From Thaumarchaeota archaeon SCGC AAA007-O23 (GTDB lineage Archaea; Thermoproteota; Nitrososphaeria; Nitrososphaerales; Nitrosopumilaceae): a stretch of 12,116 bases of DNA. Both the position numbers and the translations under genes were made by a program. Positions 5,165-11,560 of this stretch are shown one piece after another. The stretch is taken from the NCBI GenBank assembly GCA_000402075.1, contig ARWO01000023.1, forward strand, positions 1-12,116. The letters are read 5' to 3'. The first letter of the stretch is position 1; every line of letters begins with the position of its first letter. The notes beneath the pieces are model-generated. The model searched no databases and was not told the DNA's origin. It saw only the letters and a program-made list of their open reading frames with translations.

Positions 5165-6909
5165 TATTCTACCTCTAATAATAAATGGTTAGGAGATTTT
5201 ATTGGATTATTCAGATCATATACCCAATATTCATTTTCTTTCTTGAATCCACAATTGGGTAAAAATGCTTCAGCAGGGCTATTTTTTTTGGTTGGAATAA
5301 AATCAGCCCTGATCTTTTTTATTCCTTGATTCTTTGCCTCTTTTAAAATATGAGAAATTATGGCATCTTCAATACCTCTGCCAATTATTCTACAGCTGAG
5401 CAGAAACGTATCAATTTTCCATTCCTTATCATTTTTTTCAATTATGAAGGCATTTGTAATTCCATTATCTCCAAATTTATCTTCGATTTGCGCACATCCT
5501 ACTATCATATTATTATCACTTGAAAATTTGAGAATGTCCTCTTCCTGATATCGCTTTGTTGTCAGGTTAAACTGATTAGTTTTTAGGGTTAGTTGCGAAA
5601 TTCTTGGTATAGTAAATTTGTCTGCTTTTTTTATTGTGACTTTGATATTTAGCTGTTTTAAGAAATCGTCAATACTCTTTGTAGACTGTTCTAGTTCTGT
5701 TCTTTGCCTTTGTTGAGAATACATTTTACCTCTTTTTAGATCCTCATCAGTTTTCTGTAAGACGTTAAAATCATTTAAACTCATTAGGATATCTGTATAT
5801 TGAGATGGATCCTCTGGTAATTTTACAGTTAAAACTTCTGGTATTTCCTGTTTAATTCTTTCTTGATTAACTGGATCATCGTCAAAATATACAATACTGC
5901 CAAGTCCAATGTTTAGTTCTTCAGAAATCACTTTAAGATTTTGTGCTTTATCATTCCAATTAATTTGCAAGCTTGCAAAATGTTCTTCTTTTAAAATCAT
6001 GCCTGGATGTTCCCTGATAACCTTGATTGCGTCTTCGAAGTTATTTTTGCTGTTTATTGCCAGAATAATTCCTTGCTGCCAAAGAGACAAAAGATGTTTC
6101 TGAAATTCAACAAATGCCTTGCCGTTTGATGATTGTCCAAGTTCTATCCTATCAAATTCATCCTCACCAACAATGCCGCCCCATAACGTATTATCCAAAT
6201 CAAGAACTATGCATTTTTTATTAAGACCCAACATAGGCTTGACATAACCCATCAAGTCATTAGCTAAATATGGAATATAATCAAAGGCAATTTTGATATC
6301 TCCTATGAAAAACTGTCTGTAATCAAAAATATTCTTTTCACCAAATTTAGAAATAAATTGATTAAAATTGTAAACATAGACAGAAGATTCATCCTTTGCA
6401 ATTCCAGAAAGTTCTTGATTTATTTCACTAATCATATCATGAAATCCAAATTCAGATTTTGTTTCAATCAGACCACTTGGAGAATATGAAGGCAAAGAAA
6501 AATTAGAGATAATGAGTTTAGAGTTACAATTTTTTTTAAATTGTAGAATCAAGTTTCGTAATTCACTAATTTTTTCTTTTACGATTTTTTTACGCTCTGA
6601 TGAAGAAATAGAATATGGGTGGTGAAATATTTTGTTCAATAATGTACGAATGTCAATAATTAGAAATGTGATATCTGGTGCAAATGAGTAAAGTTTGGAT
6701 TTCGGATCTAAAATCTCTTGATTGTATTGATTATACCCAGCAACATATGATTTGCATTCAATATCTGATTCTGAACATTTTACAGTTAAAGTTTCGCCTA
6801 ATCCATTAATTGTAAAACTAGATAATATTCCAACTTTGATTTTTTTACTAGATTTAGTTACATCAATAGTTTGTGAAAGTGAGATATATTCTGATAATTT
6901 TCTTTCCAA
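5164..6909 (-). CDS. FkbH-like HAD-family glyceryl-ACP synthase
   Basis: Protein of 581 residues. FkbH-like enzymes take D-1,3-bisphosphoglycerate, remove phosphate and load a glyceryl unit onto an ACP. The N-terminal part (about 20-225) resembles the SGNH-like domain often fused to them. The HAD domain (about 231-365) has the nucleophile motif DLDNTLWGGIVGED (237-250; D237, D239), S287 in INSKN, K321 in WNDKAQNL and the acidic motif YFDDDPVNQE (341-350). The C-terminal GNAT-like domain carries LTLKTNQFNLTTKRY (440-454), GDNGI (480-484) and LLSCRIIGRGIED (503-515), all FkbH hallmarks. No in-frame ATG lies near the N-terminus, so I take TTG 6907-6909; in-frame codons continue upstream to a stop at 6961. 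It leads the block with ACP, VOC and AcpS. The other methoxymalonyl-ACP enzymes are not seen, so glyceryl-ACP or a simple derivative is the likely product. Confidence 0.9.
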   Translation of the reverse strand: MERKLSEYISLSQTIDVTKSSKKIKVGILSSFTINGLGETLTVKCSESDIECKSYVAGYNQYNQEILDPKSKLYSFAPDITFLIIDIRTLLNKIFHHPYSISSSERKKIVKEKISELRNLILQFKKNCNSKLIISNFSLPSYSPSGLIETKSEFGFHDMISEINQELSGIAKDESSVYVYNFNQFISKFGEKNIFDYRQFFIGDIKIAFDYIPYLANDLMGYVKPMLGLNKKCIVLDLDNTLWGGIVGEDEFDRIELGQSSNGKAFVEFQKHLLSLWQQGIILAINSKNNFEDAIKVIREHPGMILKEEHFASLQINWNDKAQNLKVISEELNIGLGSIVYFDDDPVNQERIKQEIPEVLTVKLPEDPSQYTDILMSLNDFNVLQKTDEDLKRGKMYSQQRQRTELEQSTKSIDDFLKQLNIKVTIKKADKFTIPRISQLTLKTNQFNLTTKRYQEEDILKFSSDNNMIVGCAQIEDKFGDNGITNAFIIEKNDKEWKIDTFLLSCRIIGRGIEDAIISHILKEAKNQGIKKIRADFIPTKKNSPAEAFLPNCGFKKENEYWVYDLNNPIKSPNHLLLEVE

Positions 6910-6938
6910 GTCTCTATTTGGTGAAGTATTGAGTTCAA

Positions 6939-6950
6939 CAATAAATATTG
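6939..6950 (-). promoter_or_regulatory. Putative TATA box for the fkbH-ACP-VOC-acpS block
   Basis: On the minus strand CAATATTTATTG lies about 30-41 nt upstream of the proposed TTG start at 6909, leaving room for a leader of about 8 nt. It is also a near-palindrome (CAATA, two bases, TATTG). It is within the 111-nt region shared with the divergent acyltransferase gene. The call is positional and compositional. Confidence 0.35.
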
Positions 6951-6963
6951 TGTAGTATTTCTA

Positions 6964-6973
6964 CTATTTTTTA
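6964..6973 (+). promoter_or_regulatory. Possible TATA box for the acyltransferase-deacetylase pair
   Basis: The T-rich run CTATTTTTTATC lies about 48-57 nt before the ATG at 7021 and would give a leader of about 25 nt. It is only about 20 bp from the TATA candidate of the divergent fkbH block, so the two promoters could interfere or be co-regulated. Weak evidence. Confidence 0.22.
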
Positions 6974-7020
6974 TCAGAAAGCTTTACAAGCAAAAAGTAT
7001 TCCGTAGTCATGATTACACT

Positions 7021-7554
7021 ATGACTGAAGATGATAATCCCTTCCCGATAAATGAGAAAGAGGTGATGGAATACTATGGATATTCAGGAAGAACTGGCAG
7101 CTTAAAATTTAAGACAAAATTTTTGCGAAGTTGGATTTTACATTCTCTTGCATATTCTACTCCCAGTTCAGGATTTGCTGTAAAAATGCAAAAAATGAGA
7201 GGCGTAAAAATTGGACGTAATTGTCACTTTAATCCCTATGTTCTAATTGATCTAATATATCCAGAACTAGTAAACATTGGTGATAATGTTACTTTAGGTT
7301 CTCATTCGATGATCTTTGCTCATAGCAATCCGTCTGCAAACTTATTTTTGAAAAATGGAGAATATCCAAGAAAAGTAGAAAAAGTAAACATAAAATCTGG
7401 TGCGGTGATTAATCCTGGTGCTATAGTTATTGCAGGAGTTACAATAGGTGAAAATTCTATAATTTCGCCAAGAAGTGTTGTAGTTCAAGACATCCCTGAC
7501 TATTGTATTGCTGTAGGAAATCCAGCAAGAGTAGTAAAAAAAATTAATCATTAA
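7021..7554 (+). CDS. Hexapeptide-repeat (left-handed beta-helix) acyltransferase
   Basis: O- or N-acyltransferase of the NodL/Maa/CatB superfamily, 177 residues. After an N-terminal charged and helical region (about 1-60) come imperfect hexapeptide repeats: GVKIGRNCHFNPYVLID (61-77), VNIGDNVTLGSHSMIFAH (84-101), VNIKSGAVINPGAIVIAGVTIGENSIISPRS (122-152). It ends with the family's closing motif GNPARVVK (166-173). H101 is the best candidate for the catalytic base that activates the acceptor. The deacetylase gene follows after 9 nt with its own AAGG site, so the two are almost certainly one operon. The usual donor in the family is acetyl-CoA. Because this operon diverges from the FkbH-ACP block, an acyl-ACP donor is conceivable here, but nothing in the protein proves it. 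Confidence 0.85.
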   Translation: MTEDDNPFPINEKEVMEYYGYSGRTGSLKFKTKFLRSWILHSLAYSTPSSGFAVKMQKMRGVKIGRNCHFNPYVLIDLIYPELVNIGDNVTLGSHSMIFAHSNPSANLFLKNGEYPRKVEKVNIKSGAVINPGAIVIAGVTIGENSIISPRSVVVQDIPDYCIAVGNPARVVKKINH

Positions 7555-7563
7555 AAGGATAAA

Positions 7564-8406
7564 TTGAATATTTTAGGAATTGATTTTGAAGAGTGGTATC
7601 ATCCAGAACTTGTTAAACCACACATCAAAAATATAAAACGTAATCCTTCCGTCATTAACGGCATTGACAAAATATTAGATTTATTAAGAAAGCATGAAAC
7701 ACTTGCAACATTTTTTGTAGTAGGCGAATTGTTAGAAATTAAACCAGATATTTTTGATAAGATTATTGAAAATGGCCACGAAATTGGATTTCATACTATG
7801 CATCATGATAGGTTGGATTTACCTGGATTTGAAAAGAAATTTTCCTTTGAAGTTAAAGAATTTGCAAAATTAACTAACCATAAATCACAAGGATTCAGGG
7901 CACCTACGTTTTCACTTAACAATACTAGCTCATGGGCAATCGATGTTTTGGAAGAAAATAATTACATGTATGATAGCAGTGTTGTTCCCGCTAAAACCAG
8001 TTTGTATGGATTACCAAATGCAGAACACAAACCATATAAAATTACAAGTAATTCTATTGAAAAAAATGATTCTTCAGGGAAGTTAATTGAATTTCCATTA
8101 CTGGTAACAACATTTCTAGGTAAAAAAATTCCTGCAGGAGGAGGATTCTATTTGAGAACGCTGCCTATGAAAGTTATTAAAAATGCATTCAAAAATTATC
8201 AAAATAAAAACATGCCAGGATGTTTTTACATTCATTCCTGGGAACTGACGCCTGAATTCATGCCGAAATTGGATTTATCATTTAAAGACAAGTTTGCAAC
8301 CTATCATAATTTAGGTAAGGCTTATTCTAGAATGTCGGAACTGCTGAAAAGTTTTAAGTTTACATCATTTAGTCGTTATATTACAGAAAATAATATGATT
8401 AAGTGA
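7564..8406 (+). CDS. Polysaccharide deacetylase (NodB/CE4 family)
   Basis: Metal-dependent deacetylase of 280 residues that removes N- or O-acetyl groups from a glycan or glycan precursor. The first motif is GIDFEEWYHP (5-14), where D7 and the following acids replace the classical TFDDG; this resembles the FDVEDYF type of exopolysaccharide-linked deacetylases. Metal ligands are H77 and H81 in GHEIGFHTMHHDRL (71-84), followed by GFRAPTFSL (110-118) with R112, AGGGFYLR (191-198) and the C-terminal YIHSWEL (222-228). No signal peptide is visible, so it probably works in the cytoplasm on a lipid-linked precursor. The only credible start is TTG at 7564, five bases after AAGG. It follows the acyltransferase by 9 nt, suggesting deacetylation and re-acylation of one sugar. 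Its last 8 bases overlap the convergent epimerase gene. Confidence 0.88.
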   Translation: MNILGIDFEEWYHPELVKPHIKNIKRNPSVINGIDKILDLLRKHETLATFFVVGELLEIKPDIFDKIIENGHEIGFHTMHHDRLDLPGFEKKFSFEVKEFAKLTNHKSQGFRAPTFSLNNTSSWAIDVLEENNYMYDSSVVPAKTSLYGLPNAEHKPYKITSNSIEKNDSSGKLIEFPLLVTTFLGKKIPAGGGFYLRTLPMKVIKNAFKNYQNKNMPGCFYIHSWELTPEFMPKLDLSFKDKFATYHNLGKAYSRMSELLKSFKFTSFSRYITENNMIK

Positions 8407-9337
8407 TTTTTTGTGATTTAAAATATTCTAAAGTTTTTTTTATTCCTTCACCCAAATTCACTTTTGGTTTCCATCCAAGTGATCTTAATTTAGAATTATC
8501 AGCAACAAAATTTCCAACATCAACTTTTTTTGTATAAGTAGGTGTTTTTATGAATTTTAGTTTTGTTTTGGTTAGATTTTCTAGGATTTTTCCAAAATTA
8601 TAAAACCAAGTTTTTGTATTTGATGAAATCCAATATAGATTTCCCGGTTTGCCATTAGTAATGATTTTTTGTATAGCTGAGATTACATCAGAGATGTAGA
8701 TAAAGTCACGAAAGAGTTTTCCGTTTTCAAAAATAGTAATTTCTTCTCCCTTGAATGCTTTGTATATTAAATGATTAACTGCATTTTTTTTACTGGTATA
8801 TTGTTCCCTTGGTCCATATGTGTTTGTAAGTCTAAAAATTTTGGTATTTAGTCCATAAACATGATGATATATTTTGCAAAAATATTCACTGGAAAGTCTA
8901 TTTGTTCCATATATTGTTGTAGGTACACAGGGAGTATTTTCATTTACAGGTAATTTTTTTGGACGGCCAATTACAATGAATGTACTACCAAGAATTAGAC
9001 CACATTTTGGGTTATGTTGACGAATGTATTCTAAAAGAAATAATGTTGATTTTGAATTTGAGTCAATATCTAGTAAAGGTGACTCAAATGATTGAGAATG
9101 AGAAGTTATTCCTGCTAGATGAATTATGATGTCAGCCTTGTGTTTTTTTAATACTTTTTCCGTTTTTGAGAAATTATTTAGATTAACTTTTTCAATTATT
9201 AAATTATTTTTGAATCCTTGCACATTATTTATTTTAGATAGAGATTTAGTAAGAATTACAACATGATTTTTTTTCAATAGTTTTTCGGCTAGATGACTTC
9301 CTACAAAACCTAAACCACCAGTAATAATAATTTTCAT
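8399..9337 (-). CDS. NAD-dependent sugar epimerase/dehydratase (extended SDR) with YxxxR
   Basis: Extended short-chain dehydrogenase of 312 residues, probably an epimerase, dehydratase or reductase of a nucleotide sugar. It shows the Rossmann loop GGLGFVGSHL (7-16), HLAGITSH (73-80), GSTFIVIG (117-124) in the position of the SSSxVYG strand, IYGTNRLSSE (142-151), RLTNTYGPREQ (169-179) and a substrate-side segment FENGKLFRDFIYISDV (203-218). The usual catalytic YxxxK reads Y143-G-T-N-R147, with Arg (AGA at 8897-8899) in place of Lys. The gene is otherwise intact, so this looks like a real variant and not decay. It stands alone on the minus strand, tail-to-tail with the deacetylase (8-nt overlap) and divergent from the GT4 gene across 113 nt. 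The exact substrate cannot be assigned; a dTDP-4-keto sugar reductase role is one option since no rmlD was found. Confidence 0.85.
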   Translation of the reverse strand: MKIIITGGLGFVGSHLAEKLLKKNHVVILTKSLSKINNVQGFKNNLIIEKVNLNNFSKTEKVLKKHKADIIIHLAGITSHSQSFESPLLDIDSNSKSTLFLLEYIRQHNPKCGLILGSTFIVIGRPKKLPVNENTPCVPTTIYGTNRLSSEYFCKIYHHVYGLNTKIFRLTNTYGPREQYTSKKNAVNHLIYKAFKGEEITIFENGKLFRDFIYISDVISAIQKIITNGKPGNLYWISSNTKTWFYNFGKILENLTKTKLKFIKTPTYTKKVDVGNFVADNSKLRSLGWKPKVNLGEGIKKTLEYFKSQKIT

Positions 9338-9347
9338 ATATCTGTGA

Positions 9348-9370
9348 AAGGAATGAACTACAAATTCCTT
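9348..9370. repeat. 7-bp inverted repeat in divergent promoter region
   Basis: AAGGAAT (9348-9354) and ATTCCTT (9364-9370) form a perfect inverted repeat with a 9-nt spacer. It starts about 10 bp upstream of the epimerase ATG on the minus strand. It could be an operator for a dimeric regulator or a small hairpin in the epimerase leader. Confidence 0.3.
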
Positions 9371-9378
9371 ATGGTCAA

Positions 9379-9390
9379 TTTACTAGTAAA
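9379..9390. promoter_or_regulatory. 12-bp perfect palindrome, possible operator
   Basis: TTTACTAGTAAA reads the same on both strands. It lies near the middle of the 113-nt gap between the divergent epimerase and GT4 genes, about 30 bp upstream of the TATA candidate for GT4. The position and symmetry suit a dimeric transcription factor acting on both genes. A chance palindrome is possible. Confidence 0.32.
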
Positions 9391-9418
9391 ATTCCAAGAG
9401 TATCTTTTCAACGTATCA

Positions 9419-9430
9419 AATATTATTTAC
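9419..9430 (+). promoter_or_regulatory. Putative TATA box for the GT4 gene
   Basis: AATATTATTTAC is centred about 26 nt before the ATG at 9451, the spacing expected for a leaderless archaeal transcript. No Shine-Dalgarno site is seen before the ATG. A second AT stretch (TTTAAA, 9433-9438) is too close to the start to serve. Confidence 0.4.
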
Positions 9431-9450
9431 CCTTTAAATGACAAGAGTGT

Positions 9451-10485
9451 ATGAAATCCATATCAGTTATTTTTATAGTTGCAAAGTATCCAGCTACGTA
9501 TGGCCATACCTCAGTAATTAATAATTTATGTCATGGGTTAAATGAATTAGGACACAAAACTGCCATTGGTGCATTTTCTTTTGATAGTGATCCCCCAAAA
9601 GGAGTAGAGAAGGTAATATTGAAAAAAAATGAGCTTCTTAGATCTGGAGTTGCATCTCTAGAATATGATATAATACATCCACATCAAGCACAAGTTCTGT
9701 ATTATTTATTATTTAAAAAACCAGAAAAGCCAATAGTGTTTCATTATCATGCAGCATCAAACATAATTCAGGAATTAAATCTAAAATCATCTATGAAATT
9801 ATTTAAAAAACGCATTTCAAAGTTTATTTCAGTATCAAAAAAGGCATCACATCATCTAGAAGAGTGGGCAGGAAAATGTGATGATGTGGTTATTTACAAT
9901 GGCGTTGATACAAAATTTTTCCATCCAGGTTTAGAACAACCATATAGAAAAGGAAGTCCACAACTTTTGTTTGTAAGTGTTTTAAGGAAATATAAAAAAA
10001 CAGTTGATTTAATCAACGCCATGCCAGAATTATTAAAAACGTATCCAAAAGCACATTTACAAATTGTTGGAAATGGTGAGGATTTTTCTAGACTGCAAAA
10101 CATTATCAAGAAAAAAAATCTGGAGAAAAATATTGAAATGACTGGAAGGATAGATGATGAAGAGTTAAGACTGAGATACGCATCTTGTGACATGTATGTG
10201 TCTGCAAGTACAAATGAACACTGTCCAGTTCCAACTTTTGAAGCTATGGCGTGTGGAAGACCTCTAGTATTATCCGAACTCGAGTCCCACATGGAAATAA
10301 TCAATGTGTCAAAAGCGGGCTTAACATTTTCATTTTCGAATAATCATGATTTATGTCAAAAGATCATCAATGTATACGAAAATAAAGAAGTTTTTGGAAA
10401 AGATGCCCTTAAGTTTGTTCAGAATCATAGCTTACAGGAATTTTCCAAAAGAGTAGAGGAAATCTATAATAAAATACTTAACTAA
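9451..10485 (+). CDS. GT4-family glycosyltransferase
   Basis: Retaining GT-B glycosyltransferase of 344 residues that uses a nucleotide sugar to extend a glycan at the cytoplasmic membrane face. The N-terminal acceptor domain (about 1-155) begins VIFIVAKYPATYGH, with the Tyr-Gly-His loop where family members usually have a Gly-rich loop, and includes DIIHPHQ (73-79) and YNGVDTKFFHPG (149-160) at the hinge. The C-terminal donor domain has LLFVSVLRKYKKTVDLINAM (172-191), QIVGNGED (204-211), TGRIDDEELRLRYASCDMYV (231-250) and the E-x7-E motif EHCPVPTFEAMACGRPLV (256-273; E256, E264). There is no transmembrane segment, as usual for GT4. The gene opens the plus-strand group continuing into the GalE-like and FkbM-like genes. 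Donor and linkage cannot be told from sequence. Confidence 0.9.
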   Translation: MKSISVIFIVAKYPATYGHTSVINNLCHGLNELGHKTAIGAFSFDSDPPKGVEKVILKKNELLRSGVASLEYDIIHPHQAQVLYYLLFKKPEKPIVFHYHAASNIIQELNLKSSMKLFKKRISKFISVSKKASHHLEEWAGKCDDVVIYNGVDTKFFHPGLEQPYRKGSPQLLFVSVLRKYKKTVDLINAMPELLKTYPKAHLQIVGNGEDFSRLQNIIKKKNLEKNIEMTGRIDDEELRLRYASCDMYVSASTNEHCPVPTFEAMACGRPLVLSELESHMEIINVSKAGLTFSFSNNHDLCQKIINVYENKEVFGKDALKFVQNHSLQEFSKRVEEIYNKILN

Positions 10486-10546
10486 TAAGCTTGGATTTTC
10501 AGATAATTGAATCATAGAATAAAGAAAGAGATTTCACAAAATAATT

Positions 10547-10550
10547 GGAG
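10547..10550 (+). promoter_or_regulatory. Shine-Dalgarno-like GGAG before the GalE-like gene
   Basis: GGAG ends 8 nt before the ATG at 10559, acceptable ribosome-binding spacing, and supports that start. The 73-nt gap after the GT4 gene shows no convincing TATA box, so this gene is probably read from the GT4 transcript. Confidence 0.45.
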
Positions 10551-10558
10551 TAGCGCAA

Positions 10559-11527
10559 ATGAGTGATATTGAATTTAATTCGGCACTCATTACTGGAGGA
10601 GCAGGATTCATTGGAAGCCATTTAGCTGACAAACTAGTCAATGAAGGAATAGAAACTAAAGTTTTAGATAATTTTGCAACAGGTCGAAAAGATAATCTTT
10701 TAGGGTGCATGGATAAACAAAATTTCTCGTTATTCGATTTAGATTTAGGAAAATTGGGTAACCAGGAGGATTATTTAGAAAACGTTGAAGTTGTTTTTCA
10801 CATGGCAGCGGATCCAGAAGTTCGAACTGGGTATGATAATCCGAAAAGTTCATTTGAGCAAAATATTGTTAATACTTTTAATTTATTACAAAGAATTAAG
10901 CATAGTAAAGTAAAGAAAATTGTTTTTGCATCATCATCATCGGTGTATGGAGATGCAAAGATTTTACCTACTAACGAGGAATATGGTCCACTATGCCCCA
11001 TATCACATTACGGTGCATCCAAATTAGCGTGTGAGGCAATAGTATCTTCGTTTTGTTACAACTACGACATAGATGGAATTATTTTACGTCCCGCTAATGT
11101 AATTGGGTCACGTGGACGTCATGGATTAATCTGGGATTTGGTTCATAAATTAAAAAATGATAAAAACAGGCTCGAAGTTTTAGGAGATGGAAAGCAAACG
11201 AAATCGTTTATTCACATAAGTGATATGATAAAAGGAATCCTTCAATCTATGAAAAAAGGAGAAGATGGTGTAGAGATTTTCAATGTAGGAAGTGAAGACG
11301 GCGTAGAGATAATCAATGTAGCAAAAATAGTTTGTAAGAATATGAAATTACCCAACATAGAAATTTTTACCACGGGTGGTATTGAAAATGGTAGGGGATG
11401 GAAGGGAGATATTAAAATTGCACATTTAGATATTTCTAAATTGAAGAACTTGGGTTGGCAACCAAAACTTTCAAGTTTAGAAGCAGCTGATGTAACTTCA
11501 CAAGAGATTATAGCTGAAGTGATTTAG
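10559..11527 (+). CDS. NAD-dependent nucleotide-sugar 4-epimerase (GalE-like)
   Basis: Extended short-chain dehydrogenase of 322 residues, most like archaeal UDP-glucose/UDP-GlcNAc 4-epimerases. Visible motifs are TGGAGFIGSHL (12-22), the adenine-ribose segment LDNFATGRKDNL (36-47), MAADPEVRTG (82-91), FASSSSVYGD (123-132) with the catalytic Ser/Thr, YGASK (Y151, K155) intact, RPANVIGSRGRHGLI (177-191), LGDGKQTKSFIHI (208-220) and the C-terminal GGIENGRGWKGDI (273-285), whose RGWxGD is typical of the archaeal GalE-like group. It probably interconverts gluco and galacto forms of a UDP-sugar used by a glycosyltransferase here. It follows the GT4 gene after 73 nt and precedes the methyltransferase gene by 33 nt. 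A 4,6-dehydratase role is unlikely, as TDE is absent. Confidence 0.88.
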   Translation: MSDIEFNSALITGGAGFIGSHLADKLVNEGIETKVLDNFATGRKDNLLGCMDKQNFSLFDLDLGKLGNQEDYLENVEVVFHMAADPEVRTGYDNPKSSFEQNIVNTFNLLQRIKHSKVKKIVFASSSSVYGDAKILPTNEEYGPLCPISHYGASKLACEAIVSSFCYNYDIDGIILRPANVIGSRGRHGLIWDLVHKLKNDKNRLEVLGDGKQTKSFIHISDMIKGILQSMKKGEDGVEIFNVGSEDGVEIINVAKIVCKNMKLPNIEIFTTGGIENGRGWKGDIKIAHLDISKLKNLGWQPKLSSLEAADVTSQEIIAEVI

Positions 11528-11560
11528 GAGATAGTTGTTATACAGCCAAAACGAATTAAA

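Noticed and set aside
4171..6909. A complete methoxymalonyl-ACP pathway as in FK506-type polyketide clusters.
   Set aside because: Only the FkbH and ACP equivalents are present. No acyl-CoA dehydrogenase, hydroxyacyl dehydrogenase or polyketide synthase was seen, and the FkbM-like methyltransferase at 11561 is distant and of a family common in glycan loci.
6953..6966. Short inverted repeat TAGTA-tttc-TACTA between fkbH and the acyltransferase.
   Set aside because: Only 5-bp arms in very AT-rich DNA; expected by chance and not clearly placed relative to either promoter.
7564..8406. The deacetylase as inactive because the classical TFDDG motif is missing.
   Set aside because: DFEEW matches the FDVEDYF-type variant of exopolysaccharide deacetylases, and the two metal His residues plus the FRAP and YIHSWE motifs are intact.
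9894..10304. Long antisense open frame (136 codons) opposite the GT4 gene.
   Set aside because: It mirrors the strongly conserved GT4 donor domain, has no recognisable motif or promoter, and is best explained as a by-product of codon use. The same holds for antisense frames opposite rmlA (2674-2970) and other genes.
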